Assembly: GCF_002163755.1 (NCBI RefSeq)
Contig: NZ_CP015863.1
Coordinates: 1,798,001-1,862,000 of the forward strand
Source of the DNA: Vibrio campbellii CAIM 519 = NBRC 15631 = ATCC 25920
Lineage (GTDB): Bacteria; Pseudomonadota; Gammaproteobacteria; Enterobacterales; Vibrionaceae
DNA length: 64,000 bases
Reading direction: 5' to 3'
Under the pieces are notes generated by a model that did no database searches, was not told where the DNA came from, and saw only the letters and a program-made list of their open reading frames with translations. The stretch's first letter is position 1. Each line of letters begins with the position of its first letter. Both the position numbers and the translations under genes were made by a program. Positions 19,962 to 29,420 of this stretch are shown here, piece by piece.

Positions 19962-20189
19962 ATGGAACGCGATACATTTGGAATTTGCCTGAATAAGGCC
20001 ATGCTGTCAGAGAATATGTATTCAACGTTTACGCACGTCAGAGCTTATGAAAAGAGTGATGCGAGCCCCGCAGACCTTAAGGTGCTATTATCATTCCCAC
20101 AAATGAGCGGTAAAGACCTACTGAATACGATGCGAGGTTCTCGCCAGCTTGAGTGGAGAGCAGAATTTCACTGCCCTTCCATGAAGTGA
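19962..20189 (+). CDS. Small hypothetical protein (75 residues)
   Basis: A 75-codon frame, MERDTFGICLNKAML at the start, preceded by GAAGGA ten bases upstream. The composition is protein-like, with no signal or membrane segment and no recognisable motif. It stands alone before the efflux operon. The function is unknown and it could be spurious. Confidence 0.5.
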   Translation: MERDTFGICLNKAMLSENMYSTFTHVRAYEKSDASPADLKVLLSFPQMSGKDLLNTMRGSRQLEWRAEFHCPSMK

Positions 20190-20341
20190 ATCACCAGAAA
20201 CAACGTCATAAACGCTGCGCCCAGCTATGCCACTCTTAATTGGGCGCAACATTTTTCCAACATTTCTTTTCTTCAAGCACTTAACACATTCCAATGAATA
20301 CTTTATATTAGAGCTAATACTCTAAAAGCACAGTAGCCACT

Positions 20342-21733
20342 ATGAAAAACACCGGAAAACTCTGGATTTTGGGCCTTCTCAGCAGCTCAATTTCTCTTGC
20401 TTGTCACTCGGCTCCTATCACATTTGATGATGCATGGAATTTGTTGTTAGAAAACAACTATTCCCTTAAAGCACAACGTGCCAACGTTGAAAGCTATGAA
20501 TACCAGCAAAGCGCGACCGATAACCTCAATATGCCGCAAGTCAGTATTGGTGCGAACTACACACGTTTAGACACCGATGTGGCGGTTTCTGGTCAGCAAT
20601 TGCTAGACAGTACTGGAGCACACATTACGTTGCCTCCTCTTTTTAATGTCACTTCTACCATTACTGAGCGCGACATCTTCTCTTCTTCTATTCGCGCTAT
20701 CTGGCCAATTTTTACTGGTGGACGAATCAACGCAGCACAAGCCGCAGCGGAAGGTAAAACGGATGAAGCCAAAAGCCAGCTCGCAATGGAGCAGCAAGCG
20801 CGCTTTGAGGATCTCTCTAAATACTACTTTTCTGTCGTGCTCGCCAAAGAAGTATTGGCAACGCGCCAAGCAGTAGAAAAAGGCTTAACCAAACACCGTG
20901 ACTTTGCCATTAAGATGGAAGAACAAGGCCAAATCGCCCGAGTTGAGCGCCTTCAAGCTGAAGCTTCACTAGACAAAGCCAAGGTCGAGACGCGTAAAGC
21001 GGCCAGTGACCTAAGTATCGCACAAGCGGCTCTAGGCAAAATCTTAGCGCAGAACGATGCCGTCGAACCTTCAGAAACCCTATTCATTAACAACAATCTA
21101 CCGCCGTTGAGCGCGTTTGTTGATCAAACCCTGCTGACCTACCCAGGCTTAGATTTGTTGGATGCCAAACACAAGCAAGCATCGAGCTTAATCAAAGCTG
21201 AAAAAGGCAAATATTACCCAGAAGTTTACCTCTACGGTGATTACAGCCTGTATGAAGACGATTCCCTTGCCAGCCAAATGAAACCAGATTGGTTAGTGGG
21301 TGTTGGCGTGAACATCCCACTGATCGAGTCCACTGGCCGCAGCGAAAAAGTCAAAGCCGCGCAAAGCATGGTCACGCAGGTTGACGCACTCAAATCGCAA
21401 GCGAAACAAGACTTGTCCCTTCTGGTACAAAAAACCTACCTAGAAGCCCAGCAAGCCATTGATGAAGTGCAAGGTCTGGATTCCAGTATTGCACTGGCCG
21501 ATGAAAACCTTCGCCTACGCGAGAAAGCGTTCACTCAAGGCCTATCTTCATCTTTAGATGTGGTCGACGCGCAACTGTATGTCGCTAGTGTAGAGACACA
21601 GCAATCAGCAGCACGTTTCCGTTATCTGATTTCTTTAACCAAACTATTAGCACTAAGCAGCGAAATGAACAGCTTCGCTCAATACCAACACACTGCTTAC
21701 GTTCCAGCATCCACATCCAAAGAGGCAAAATAA
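20342..21733 (+). CDS. TolC-family outer-membrane efflux protein
   Basis: A 463-residue protein with signal peptide (about 1-24, cleaved near CHSA) and two OEP repeats forming the trimeric outer-membrane channel and periplasmic alpha-barrel. Regularly spaced Ala/Gln/Lys-rich helices are visible (for example about 130-240 and 340-430). It heads a four-gene operon with a membrane-fusion protein and two ABC-2-type permeases, and should be the exit duct of that pump. It is a dedicated TolC paralogue rather than the housekeeping TolC, judging by its operon. Confidence 0.92.
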   Translation: MKNTGKLWILGLLSSSISLACHSAPITFDDAWNLLLENNYSLKAQRANVESYEYQQSATDNLNMPQVSIGANYTRLDTDVAVSGQQLLDSTGAHITLPPLFNVTSTITERDIFSSSIRAIWPIFTGGRINAAQAAAEGKTDEAKSQLAMEQQARFEDLSKYYFSVVLAKEVLATRQAVEKGLTKHRDFAIKMEEQGQIARVERLQAEASLDKAKVETRKAASDLSIAQAALGKILAQNDAVEPSETLFINNNLPPLSAFVDQTLLTYPGLDLLDAKHKQASSLIKAEKGKYYPEVYLYGDYSLYEDDSLASQMKPDWLVGVGVNIPLIESTGRSEKVKAAQSMVTQVDALKSQAKQDLSLLVQKTYLEAQQAIDEVQGLDSSIALADENLRLREKAFTQGLSSSLDVVDAQLYVASVETQQSAARFRYLISLTKLLALSSEMNSFAQYQHTAYVPASTSKEAK

Positions 21734-21736
21734 GTC

Positions 21737-22717
21737 ATGGCAGCAAAATCTCTAAAACCCGCTCTACTATCACTGTGTGCTTTGGGTGTCGCTTCTTGGG
21801 TTGGTTACCAGTTCTACCAAGCGTATCAACCGGAACCAGCACGTTTACAAGGTTTGATTGAAGCGCAGCAATACAGCATCTCTTCTAAAGTCCCTGGTCG
21901 TATTGATGAAGTTATGGTGCGCAAAGGCGATGATGTAGAAAAAGGTCAGTTGATCTTTACTCTTCACAGCCCAGAAATCGAAGCAAAGCTAGAACAAGCG
22001 AAGGCGGGTGAAAAAGCCGCTGGCGCCTTGGCGTTAGAAGCAGAAAAAGGCGCGCGTGAGCAACAAATCCAAGCTGCAAAAGACCAATGGTTGAAAGCAA
22101 AAGCAGCTGCTAATTTGATGGAAAAAACTTACCAGCGCGTAAATAACCTCTACAAAGATGGCGTAGTCGCAGAGCAAAAACGCGATGAAGCCATGACGCA
22201 ATGGCAAGCTTCGAAATACACCGAAAGCGCAGCGTTCCAAATGTACAACATGGCAAAAGAAGGGGCGCGTAGCGAAACTAAAGTCGCAGCAGCAGAAAAA
22301 GCACGCATGGCAGCAGGCGCAGTAGCCGAAGTAGAAGCTTACGCAAAAGACACACAAATCTACAGCTGGTTTGATGGTGAAGTTTCTCAAGTTCTACTGC
22401 AAAGTGGCGAACTGGCACCTCAAGGCTTCCCGGTTGTGACGGTGATTGATACTCAAGATTCTTGGGCAACACTGAACGTACGCGAAGACTTACTTAAGCA
22501 CTTCACCAAAGGCACCACATTCAAAGCTTACCTACCTGCACTGGACAAAGATCTTGAGTTTAAAGTGACTCACGTTGCGGTAATGGGTGATTTTGCAACT
22601 TGGCGTGCAACAGACGCATCGAAAGGTTTTGATCTTCGTACCTTCGAAGTCGAAGCTCGCCCTACCCAACCAGAGCCTGAGCTTCGAATGGGCATGAGCG
22701 TTATGGTTGAGCTGTAA
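21737..22717 (+). CDS. HlyD-family membrane-fusion protein
   Basis: A 326-residue periplasmic adaptor with an N-terminal anchor (about 8-28). A split biotinyl-lipoyl domain is marked by ISSKVPGRIDEVMVRKGDDVEKGQLIFTL, a long coiled coil (about 75-195) and a C-terminal beta-barrel. It bridges the inner-membrane permeases to the TolC-like duct. It starts three bases after the upstream stop. The domain order matches YhiI/EmrA-like adaptors. Confidence 0.92.
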   Translation: MAAKSLKPALLSLCALGVASWVGYQFYQAYQPEPARLQGLIEAQQYSISSKVPGRIDEVMVRKGDDVEKGQLIFTLHSPEIEAKLEQAKAGEKAAGALALEAEKGAREQQIQAAKDQWLKAKAAANLMEKTYQRVNNLYKDGVVAEQKRDEAMTQWQASKYTESAAFQMYNMAKEGARSETKVAAAEKARMAAGAVAEVEAYAKDTQIYSWFDGEVSQVLLQSGELAPQGFPVVTVIDTQDSWATLNVREDLLKHFTKGTTFKAYLPALDKDLEFKVTHVAVMGDFATWRATDASKGFDLRTFEVEARPTQPEPELRMGMSVMVEL

Positions 22718-22735
22718 TCGCGTTGGTTTAAAACT

Positions 22736-23923
22736 ATGACGATTCAAATCTCACAACGACAAATCCTGCGACGCGATAAATGGCTATTCTCTTGCCTAAC
22801 GTGGGTGCCAATCTTATTAGCCGTCACTATGTGGGGCGTTTTCTCGGCAGGCATTGCCAGAGATCTCCCAATAGGTGTGGTTGATTTGCAGCACTCACAA
22901 TTGTCACGCAAGATGATTCAATCTCTTGATGCCTCTTCTACTCTTTCTGTCGATTACCACTACACCAGTGCAACAGAAGCGAAGAACGCGATGATTGAGG
23001 GTGACATCTACGCTTACGCCGTGATCCCGCCTCAGTTTGACCAAGACATTCTTTTGCATCGCCAACCGCAGTTATCGGTCTTCTTCAACAGCCAATACAT
23101 TTTGGTCGCGAAACTGATTAACTCTGCGGTTGCGCAATCTCAAGGCTATTTTGATGCTCAGCTCGAAGCCATGGGTAATCTAGCAAAAGGCAATACCACA
23201 ACATTGGCCGCCGTTGGTCAAGCAGTGCCGATTTCGACTCAGATTACGGCCTTGTTTAACCGTAACACCAACTACGCTCAGTTCTTGGTGACAGCGATTG
23301 TTCCAGCGATCTGGCAAATCTGTGTCGTGGTCAGCACTATTTTGATCCTCGCAGCGCATTTTCGTATTTATGGAAATGGCAACAACAGCTTCGCGTTCTT
23401 AGGCGATCGCCCTTTCACTCGATTAAGCAAAATCCTTGGCCAATATATCCCATTATTTATGGCACAAGGCGCACTGTTCTTAATCTGGTTTTATGTGCTG
23501 CTGGATTGGCCGATGGAAGGCAGTTACGTAGTGATGCTCTTAGCGCAGTTCGTAACGACCATCGCGTGCATCATCATGGGCTCCTTGTTCTTCTTCCTAT
23601 CGATGGATCCTGCACGCGCGATGAGCTTTGCTGGCGCATTTACCGCACCGAGCTTCGCGTTTATGGGGATTACCTTCCCGGTTTCAGACATGAATGCTCT
23701 CGCCCATGCATGGAGAGGATTGCTGCCAATTACGCATTACATCGAAGTTCAGGTAGATCAAGCAAGCTACGGTGCAAGTGCCGCGCAATCTATTGGCTCA
23801 CTCTGGCCAATGATTGGGTACATTATCCCGCTCTTAATGACAGCTGCGTTGATGGCAAAACATCGCAACACAGCGTTGAAGAATATCGCGTCTTCAACAA
23901 GTAGCAAACAGGAGGCTGTATGA
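22736..23923 (+). CDS. ABC-2-type permease 1
   Basis: A 395-residue membrane protein of the ABC2_membrane_3 (YhhJ/YbhR-like) class. It has one N-terminal helix (about 17-38), a large periplasmic domain (about 40-185) and five to six C-terminal helices. It pairs with the next gene as a heterodimer. No ATP-binding subunit lies in this operon. The stop overlaps the start of permease 2 (ATGA). Confidence 0.9.
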   Translation: MTIQISQRQILRRDKWLFSCLTWVPILLAVTMWGVFSAGIARDLPIGVVDLQHSQLSRKMIQSLDASSTLSVDYHYTSATEAKNAMIEGDIYAYAVIPPQFDQDILLHRQPQLSVFFNSQYILVAKLINSAVAQSQGYFDAQLEAMGNLAKGNTTTLAAVGQAVPISTQITALFNRNTNYAQFLVTAIVPAIWQICVVVSTILILAAHFRIYGNGNNSFAFLGDRPFTRLSKILGQYIPLFMAQGALFLIWFYVLLDWPMEGSYVVMLLAQFVTTIACIIMGSLFFFLSMDPARAMSFAGAFTAPSFAFMGITFPVSDMNALAHAWRGLLPITHYIEVQVDQASYGASAAQSIGSLWPMIGYIIPLLMTAALMAKHRNTALKNIASSTSSKQEAV

Positions 23924-25071
23924 CACTGTGGCAACTGATTAAAACAGAGCTTCGCTCAGTGATGACCAATCCTGTCGTGGTACTGACTGTCTTTGGTGGC
24001 GTGGTGTTTTACTCCTTCTTATACCCACTCCCATACGCGCAACAGACACCGAGAGAACAGCCGATTGCGATTGTAAATCTCGATGGTAGCCAAACCAGCT
24101 TGAAGCTTGAACGTATGGTAGACGCGACGCCACAAGTCAAAGTCGTGACTCGCCTGCACACCATTGCCGATGCAAAACAAGCGTTCTTAAACCGTGAGAT
24201 CACTGGCTTCTTGGTAATTCCAGAACACTTCTACAAAGACTTGATGCTTGGCAGCAGCCCTACTTTGGCGTATGCCGCGGATGCTTCTTACTTTTTGGTG
24301 TACGGCACCGTAGTAGAAGGCCTTGCCACCGCAGGGGGAGCTCTTGGCGCAGAAGTAAAAGTGAGCAAGATGGTGATTGATGGTGTGCCACTAAGTATGG
24401 CCAGCCATGATTACTCCGCGATTAAGCTGAACATGAAGCCAACCTTCAACCCAACCATGGGCTACATCGAATACGTGGTGCCTGCGGTGTTTGTGTTGAT
24501 TCTTCAACAAACGTTGATCATGGCAATTGGTTTGCAGACCGGTACTCAACGCCATGGTCGCGGCTATTGGTCGCAAGTACCAACGGGCGCTTTGCTGTTC
24601 GCCAGAACCTTAGTCTTCGTCGCTATTTACTACCTGCTTAGCGCTTACTACTTTGGCTTTAGCTTCGAGCGCTTGAACGTCAACCATATAGCCAACGCAG
24701 GTGAGCTACTGACCTTGCTGTTGCCATTCTTGCTTGGTTGTTGTGGTTTAGGTTTGTGGCTCGGTTACTTGTTACCAAGACGCGAGCTGGTGACATTGGT
24801 CGTACTGGTTAGCTCAATGCCATTGATCTTCTTGGCAGGATTTATTTGGCCAGTTGAATCGATCCCTGCCCCGCTGCTTTGGTTTGCAGATTTAAGCCCG
24901 AGCACATGGGCAATCAAAGGCTTTTTAGCACTCAACCAAATGGGCGCAACGTGGCAACAAGTGGCTAAACACTGGACCGCACTTTGGGTGCTTACAGTTC
25001 TTTGGGGCGGCGTTGCTTACTGGATCGCCAAACGCAATACCAAACCAGTAGTAACAGAAAGCTTAGGGTAA
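23920..25071 (+). CDS. ABC-2-type permease 2
   Basis: A 383-residue paralogue of the preceding permease with the same plan: one helix near 17-35, an extracytoplasmic domain to about 180, then six helices. An ideal AGGAGG site lies inside the end of permease 1. Together the four genes describe a TolC-linked exporter; the cargo is unknown. The operon ends at a strong terminator. Confidence 0.9.
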   Translation: MTLWQLIKTELRSVMTNPVVVLTVFGGVVFYSFLYPLPYAQQTPREQPIAIVNLDGSQTSLKLERMVDATPQVKVVTRLHTIADAKQAFLNREITGFLVIPEHFYKDLMLGSSPTLAYAADASYFLVYGTVVEGLATAGGALGAEVKVSKMVIDGVPLSMASHDYSAIKLNMKPTFNPTMGYIEYVVPAVFVLILQQTLIMAIGLQTGTQRHGRGYWSQVPTGALLFARTLVFVAIYYLLSAYYFGFSFERLNVNHIANAGELLTLLLPFLLGCCGLGLWLGYLLPRRELVTLVVLVSSMPLIFLAGFIWPVESIPAPLLWFADLSPSTWAIKGFLALNQMGATWQQVAKHWTALWVLTVLWGGVAYWIAKRNTKPVVTESLG

Positions 25072-25092
25072 CGGCTGTTTATCCAATAAAAC

Positions 25093-25117
25093 AAAGGGGC
25101 TCATGTAGCCCCTTTTT
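25093..25117 (+). terminator. Terminator of efflux operon
   Basis: AAAGGGGC / GCCCCTTT stem, seven-base loop, then TT; 22 bases after the operon. Confidence 0.88.
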
Positions 25118-25555
25118 GTTTGCTCGGATATTTTAATGTGAAAGTTGAGCTGAAGAGTGGCTGGCTCGTTTTAGACATATTGCAAGTGTTCGATTTTGCT
25201 AATTTAGCAAAGTTCAAATAACTTGAGTGATGGCAAAATTGTTGCAGAGAGCTACTATAATGAGTATTACCGCATTAGCATAATGGGAAGATTAGTTGGG
25301 TTTGCACTAAAAATTATGTCAAAAAAACTATTAAACCTCATTTCTTCCTGAGCAAGTTTTTCAAATTTACCAGTTATAGTTTTAACTAAAACAATTGCAA
25401 CATAATCATTACTATATTTGACTCTATCTTCAACAGAGATAAGTTATTCGATACATAGAATTACCTTTAACAATCCTCTGGCATAAGCAATGCTTACGGA
25501 TGTTAAGTCACGATCAAAATCGGCTCAACCTTATAGAACCAGTAGAAGGTCAATC
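25118..25555. other. Gene-less AT-rich stretch
   Basis: No gene seen. A 17-base near-perfect palindrome, TTTGCTAA-T-TTAGCAAA, at 25195-25211 could be an operator. The last 100 bases should contain the promoter of the DUF1090 gene. Confidence 0.45.
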
Positions 25556-25954
25556 ATGAATCAACACCTAAAAGGCTCAATATTACTCCTCAGTGCATTT
25601 TCTTTTAGCTGTTTAGCAAGTACAACCTGTAACTCACTTGCTGGCTGTGAGAGAAAGTTATGTGAGATAGAGTATCAAATCGAAAAAGCTAAGCAATATA
25701 ACCATCAATACAAAGTCGACGGTCTGACCACGGCTTTGAAAGCTGAAAAAGAAAACTGCACCAACCAAGGGTTGAAAGACGAGATCCTCAATAAAATTGA
25801 AGATAAAGAAGAAGATATAGTTGAATACCAAGCCGACTTAAAAAGAGCCGAAACAGAAAACAGGTCGGATAAGGTTAGCAAGTATGAACGCAAAATAAAG
25901 GAAAAGCAGCGTGAAATTGATGCCTTAAAGCAAGAACTATCTAAAATCCCTTAA
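25556..25954 (+). CDS. DUF1090 (YqjC-like) secreted coiled-coil protein
   Basis: A 132-residue protein with signal peptide (cleaved near CLAS), a cysteine-containing segment CNSLAGCERKLCEIE and then a long highly charged coiled coil to the end. This is the plan of the DUF1090/YqjC family of periplasmic proteins, whose role is not established. I start at ATG 25556, seven bases after GAAGG; an upstream ATG at 25490 lacks a site and would bury the signal peptide. Confidence 0.82.
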   Translation: MNQHLKGSILLLSAFSFSCLASTTCNSLAGCERKLCEIEYQIEKAKQYNHQYKVDGLTTALKAEKENCTNQGLKDEILNKIEDKEEDIVEYQADLKRAETENRSDKVSKYERKIKEKQREIDALKQELSKIP

Positions 25955-26003
25955 ACTAAAGTTGAGCAGTTCGAAGTTATTTTAATTAATAGCAAAAACA
26001 GTC

Positions 26004-26142
26004 TTACTCATACGTATGACAATTCACCACTCCTGCTGCTTTATAAGTTGCTGCGTACCAGTAGGTACATTCTTGAAGGCTTGAGCCCAGCACAGTGAAA
26101 GTTGCACATGGATTCTTAGAGGGGTTCTACAGTAACGCATGT
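26004..26142 (-). pseudogene. Remnant of a Cys-rich small protein gene
   Basis: On the minus strand a protein-like C-terminus (...NPCATFTVLGSSLQECTY, then WYAATYKAAGVVNCHTYE) ends at 26004. Upstream, the frame is broken near 26115, where VDNMRYCRTP continues in another frame. It looks like the decayed end of a cassette-borne gene at the distal edge of the array. The family is unknown. Confidence 0.45.
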
Positions 26143-26306
26143 TGTCTACTCGACAAAGGTGTGTTTGCCATAATCAAATGTATGTAGATGGACAGTTACG
26201 ATTATCTGCCCGTCAGCACAAAACTGGACACAAGTTAGCTTGAAAAACCTCTAGCCTGTGTTGTAGTTATTAGAAAAAGTATCTTGAAGCCTTAAACACT
26301 TGTTAG
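26143..26306 (-). repeat. Decayed attC at the distal array edge
   Basis: Only the last part resembles an attC: CCTTAAACACTTGTTAGG (26290-26307) matches the R-core half of the other sites, next to the stop of the first cassette gene. The opposite TAACGCC half is not recognisable. I treat it as a degenerate attC; boundaries are approximate. Confidence 0.4.
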
Positions 26307-26311
26307 GAGTT

Positions 26312-26713
26312 TTATTCATAGCGTTCACAATCTTTCGGTATGTCTATATATGTTTCATTTGCCCTCCAGTCCTGAGTCCGAGGGTCAAAGTAAAGCTCAT
26401 ACGTTGAGACGCTGTTATATGTACCCGATGTTATCTGATTTCCAATAGTAACTATATTTGGCTCTGAAATAGTGAAAATCCAAACATTGTCACCTGACAC
26501 TAACTCAAGTCGACTATCAGAAACAAACGAAGCCTCTTCTGTAGAAAAGAACTCTCTAGGATAACTTTCACAATACCACTTTAAATTCTGACCATAAGAG
26601 CTATAGACAGTTCTCATGTTGAATTTCTCGTACAAATCTTTTGTGGTTACTTGCTCTGCTCCGTTAGAGCTGAATGCAAACAATGTTAAAGCGACACTAA
26701 AAATCAATTTCAT
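26312..26713 (-). CDS. Cassette 1: secreted hypothetical protein
   Basis: A 133-residue protein with a Sec signal peptide (MKLIFSVALTLFAFSSNGA), so it is periplasmic or secreted. The mature part has two cysteines (about 50 and 130) and beta-rich composition; no family recognised. Start ATG 26713 has GGAG seven bases upstream, right beside the attC core. An earlier in-frame TTG (26719) is less likely. Confidence 0.75.
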   Translation of the reverse strand: MKLIFSVALTLFAFSSNGAEQVTTKDLYEKFNMRTVYSSYGQNLKWYCESYPREFFSTEEASFVSDSRLELVSGDNVWIFTISEPNIVTIGNQITSGTYNSVSTYELYFDPRTQDWRANETYIDIPKDCERYE

Positions 26714-26724
26714 GCGCAAACTCC

Positions 26725-26844
26725 TAACGCCCTGTTAAGGTGTGAGCAACGCAATACCGAAGCTTCCGCATACCACCTTAACCACTAAAACCACCGCATA
26801 GTAAAAATGCCACGCGTTGCGAATCACTCTTAAACAGATTGTTA
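26725..26844 (-). repeat. attC site
   Basis: Full site, TAACGCCCTGTTAAGG ... CTCTTAAACAGATTGTTAGG, with the inner ACGCGTTG / CAACGC arms that form the folded bottom-strand hairpin. The stop codon of cassette 2 overlaps its GTTA core. Confidence 0.92.
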
Positions 26845-27222
26845 GGTATATTTATTCAACCTATTTTGAAGTTCTTTTACTAACTTGTCTCGCCCTCTGG
26901 TCGACGCACGTGCCCGAATCTTTTGAATCTCCTTTTCCAATAAGTGCTTTGCTTTGACTTTCCTAACACTTGAGTCATGTATCAAATACCGTCGAAAAGC
27001 AAAAACCTCATCATGCAGCTTTGTCCACTCCTTAACTCTCTTTTTGGACGGAACTTTAATCGTTGGTCCCAGAAAGTACATCAAAGATCCACAGTGTTGA
27101 CATTTAGTAACAGTGCTTTTTTCCCCGATAGATTCAGGTTTATCATATGTAGCTCTCCGCCATGTTGGGCGACGAGCTACCACCCTACAGTTAAAACATA
27201 CGCAATTTCCGAAACATGCCAT
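26842..27222 (-). CDS. Cassette 2: zinc-knuckle hypothetical protein
   Basis: A 126-residue basic protein with two cysteine pairs, CFNC near the N-terminus and CQHC at about 41-44, consistent with one zinc ribbon. A Lys/Arg-rich helical C-terminus follows. It could bind nucleic acid, but no family is recognised. The TAA stop lies inside the attC core. Confidence 0.7.
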   Translation of the reverse strand: MACFGNCVCFNCRVVARRPTWRRATYDKPESIGEKSTVTKCQHCGSLMYFLGPTIKVPSKKRVKEWTKLHDEVFAFRRYLIHDSSVRKVKAKHLLEKEIQKIRARASTRGRDKLVKELQNRLNKYT

Positions 27223-27233
27223 TTTATTATACC

Positions 27234-27355
27234 TAACGCCCTGTTAAGGTGTGAGCAACGCAATACCTGTGCTTCCGCATACCACCTTAACCACTAAAAC
27301 TAACGCATAGTCAAAGTGCCACGCGTGCCGAATCACTCTTGAACAATTGTTAGCT
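27234..27355 (-). repeat. attC site
   Basis: Standard type, TAACGCCCTGTTAAGG to GAACAATTGTTAGC; inner arm variant ACGCGTGCCG. Confidence 0.92.
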
Positions 27356-27357
27356 TT

Positions 27358-27825
27358 CTAGCCAACGAAGTACGCTGAATCATTTTCTGCAAATAAACAA
27401 TCCAACGGGTACGGCAGCTCAAGTCTTGGCATATTACCTTTTGAAAACCATTTAAGGCATACCGTTTCGTCATCGAGTGCGGATTGAGCACAACTTTCTA
27501 CTACACATTTGAACATGATGACTGTGTATTCAACTTGATCACCATTTGGGTATGTAAAACCAAAACCCTCACCGCCGAATACACCAAGTAGGCAATCTAC
27601 TTTTACAGCCAAACCTGTTTCCTCGCGGACTTCCCTGGTCAATGCTTGCACTGGCGACTCTTGAGGTTCAATCATTCCGGCAGGAAGGCTCCATGTGCCA
27701 TCTGATTTTTGCTGAAGTAGTAGCTCTTTATTTTCATTTAAAATGACACCCGCAACGCCGGGGATAAGAAGTGGCATCGTTCCAATCTTAGAACGAACCT
27801 CTTTGATATAGTCACTTGCGCTCAA
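27358..27825 (-). CDS. Cassette 3: NUDIX hydrolase
   Basis: A 155-residue pyrophosphohydrolase. The NUDIX box G-x5-E-x7-R-E-x-x-E-E-x-G is complete (from GMIEPQES to REVREETGL, about 50-72). Members cleave nucleoside-diphosphate derivatives; the substrate is unknown. The start codon is TTG, four bases after an excellent AAGGAGG, with no ATG alternative nearby. Confidence 0.9.
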   Translation of the reverse strand: MSASDYIKEVRSKIGTMPLLIPGVAGVILNENKELLLQQKSDGTWSLPAGMIEPQESPVQALTREVREETGLAVKVDCLLGVFGGEGFGFTYPNGDQVEYTVIMFKCVVESCAQSALDDETVCLKWFSKGNMPRLELPYPLDCLFAENDSAYFVG

Positions 27826-27842
27826 TTTTCCTCCTTGAAAGC

Positions 27843-27959
27843 TAACGCCAGCTTCAGCGGCCCCTAATACGAAGCGGGTTTTGTGTTATTGTTTAAGCGC
27901 AGCGAGTTAACACCAAAACCGAGCAGTGTTTGGGGTCAGACTGGAAGCACTTGTTAGTT
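27843..27959 (-). repeat. attC site, divergent type
   Basis: TAACGCCAGCTTCAGC ... GCTGGAAGCACTTGTTAG architecture, clearly unlike the dominant family in its interior, but with matching core ends TAACGCC and GTTAG. It belongs to cassette 3. Confidence 0.8.
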
Positions 27960-28436
27960 TTCTCTTTCAACCAGCCTCTTCATAGCTGCCTCAGAAAACC
28001 GCCTAACCCTAGCATGCGACAACGTATCAGCACCTAACGCATCGTAGAAACCGTTGCTCATTGAGTTGTTTTTAACCACATACCATTCGAGTCGTGAGCA
28101 TCCAGCTTCTAGCGCTATTTTAGATAGTTGACCTAGAGCCTTAGTAGCAATACCACCACGACGAAACTCGGGCTTAATGTAGATCGCTTGCATGTACATT
28201 TCGCGTGTACCCAGAAAGGTTGCAAATTTCCAACTATGGATGATAAACCCAGCGATTATTTCATCACATAAAATTAGCTTTGCGAAAGCAATAGGTTGTT
28301 CCGAGTAAATATTGGTTAAAAGCGCATCTTTTCCTATTGATACATTTTTTACTCCATCACTCTCAGCGAGAAGCCGGATAAGTGAAAGAATAATATCGAC
28401 ATCGTCAGATGTACTTTCTATAACTTTGACTCTCAA
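27954..28436 (-). CDS. Cassette 4: GNAT N-acetyltransferase
   Basis: A 160-residue GNAT enzyme. The acetyl-CoA loop is seen as RRGGIATKALGQL (about 101-113) and motif B as NGFYDALGA. The acceptor is unknown. It begins with TTG (28436), five bases after GGAGGG. Its stop overlaps the core of the neighbouring attC. Confidence 0.88.
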   Translation of the reverse strand: MRVKVIESTSDDVDIILSLIRLLAESDGVKNVSIGKDALLTNIYSEQPIAFAKLILCDEIIAGFIIHSWKFATFLGTREMYMQAIYIKPEFRRGGIATKALGQLSKIALEAGCSRLEWYVVKNNSMSNGFYDALGADTLSHARVRRFSEAAMKRLVEREN

Positions 28437-28455
28437 ATAACCCTCCGAGTGAAAC

Positions 28456-28578
28456 TAACGCCCTGCTAAGGGGTGAGCAACGCAATACCGAAGCCGCTGC
28501 AAACCACCTTAATCACTAAAATCAACGCATAGTAAAAATGCCACGCGTTGCGAATCCCTCTTAAGCAGTTTGTTATGT
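28456..28578 (-). repeat. attC site
   Basis: Dominant family, subtype with compensatory changes CTGCTAAGGGG / CCCTCTTAAGCAG in the outer stem, so pairing is kept. Confidence 0.92.
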
Positions 28579-29394
28579 GTAATTTTCTATGTACTTCCTT
28601 AATGACTCAGTCGATTCAAACAAGGGACTAATTGGAAGGTTAAGATTTAGCTTTTCAATTTCAACTGCCGAAGAGCCATGGTACTTCTCAAAGTCACTCC
28701 AACTGCACTCGTGAACCCGCTTTACGGCTCGAGAGTCGAGTAGCAATTGAGAAAATGCTTCGGGGCTATACCCCTTAGTCTCAGCAATAAAGTGTTGGGT
28801 AGCCGGACGTTTACCTTGAACCAGTGCCAAATAAAATCGAGCGATGTCATTAACATGGATATATTGGTTGTAACCTTGAGATGGTATCGCTACTTGGAGA
28901 GTTTGGTCAGATAAGGAGTCTACAATCCGCTTTAGCTGACAGTTTTCACCACCATAAACCAAACTAGGACAGTAAACGACATGCCACTTCTTTTTGATAG
29001 CACAACCTATTGTAACTGTGTCCGGTTTCACCACCTCTAGAGGCTTAAGCCTAAATTCTTTCAGGTCATTGTGAGAAGCATTGCCAAATAACCAAACGCC
29101 TGATGTGTGGATTTTTGTTGCTCCATTAGCCGCTAGTCTATCCAGCTGCGTGAGCAGCTTGGACTCTATATCAGCTATTTCCTCCGGTGAAAATTCTGAC
29201 CAATGTGGGCGAGCACAATTTATAACGATATCAAAGTAACCAGAGAAATCTGATAGCACATCGGTTAGCTTCCGAGCAAGAGGTAAGACACCATTAGATC
29301 TGCTGTAAGTTGAAACTTCAAAGCCACTCTCGACAAACATCTTAGTCACGTGGCTACCAATATACCCATTGGATCCTGATATAAGTACTTTCAT
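28573..29394 (-). CDS. Cassette 5: NAD-dependent epimerase/dehydratase
   Basis: A 273-residue extended short-chain dehydrogenase. The N-terminal MKVLISGSNGYIGSH carries the G-x-x-G-x-x-G coenzyme loop. The active-site Tyr-x3-Lys is not in the usual form: a YGGENCQLKR segment takes its place. So sugar-nucleotide epimerase activity is uncertain and it may be an atypical reductase. I start at 29394 (AGGGAAAGA before ATG), nine codons inside the longest frame. The stop lies in the attC core. Confidence 0.82.
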   Translation of the reverse strand: MKVLISGSNGYIGSHVTKMFVESGFEVSTYSRSNGVLPLARKLTDVLSDFSGYFDIVINCARPHWSEFSPEEIADIESKLLTQLDRLAANGATKIHTSGVWLFGNASHNDLKEFRLKPLEVVKPDTVTIGCAIKKKWHVVYCPSLVYGGENCQLKRIVDSLSDQTLQVAIPSQGYNQYIHVNDIARFYLALVQGKRPATQHFIAETKGYSPEAFSQLLLDSRAVKRVHECSWSDFEKYHGSSAVEIEKLNLNLPISPLFESTESLRKYIENYT

Positions 29395-29420
29395 TCTTTC
29401 CCTGAACTCTCGATTACACA

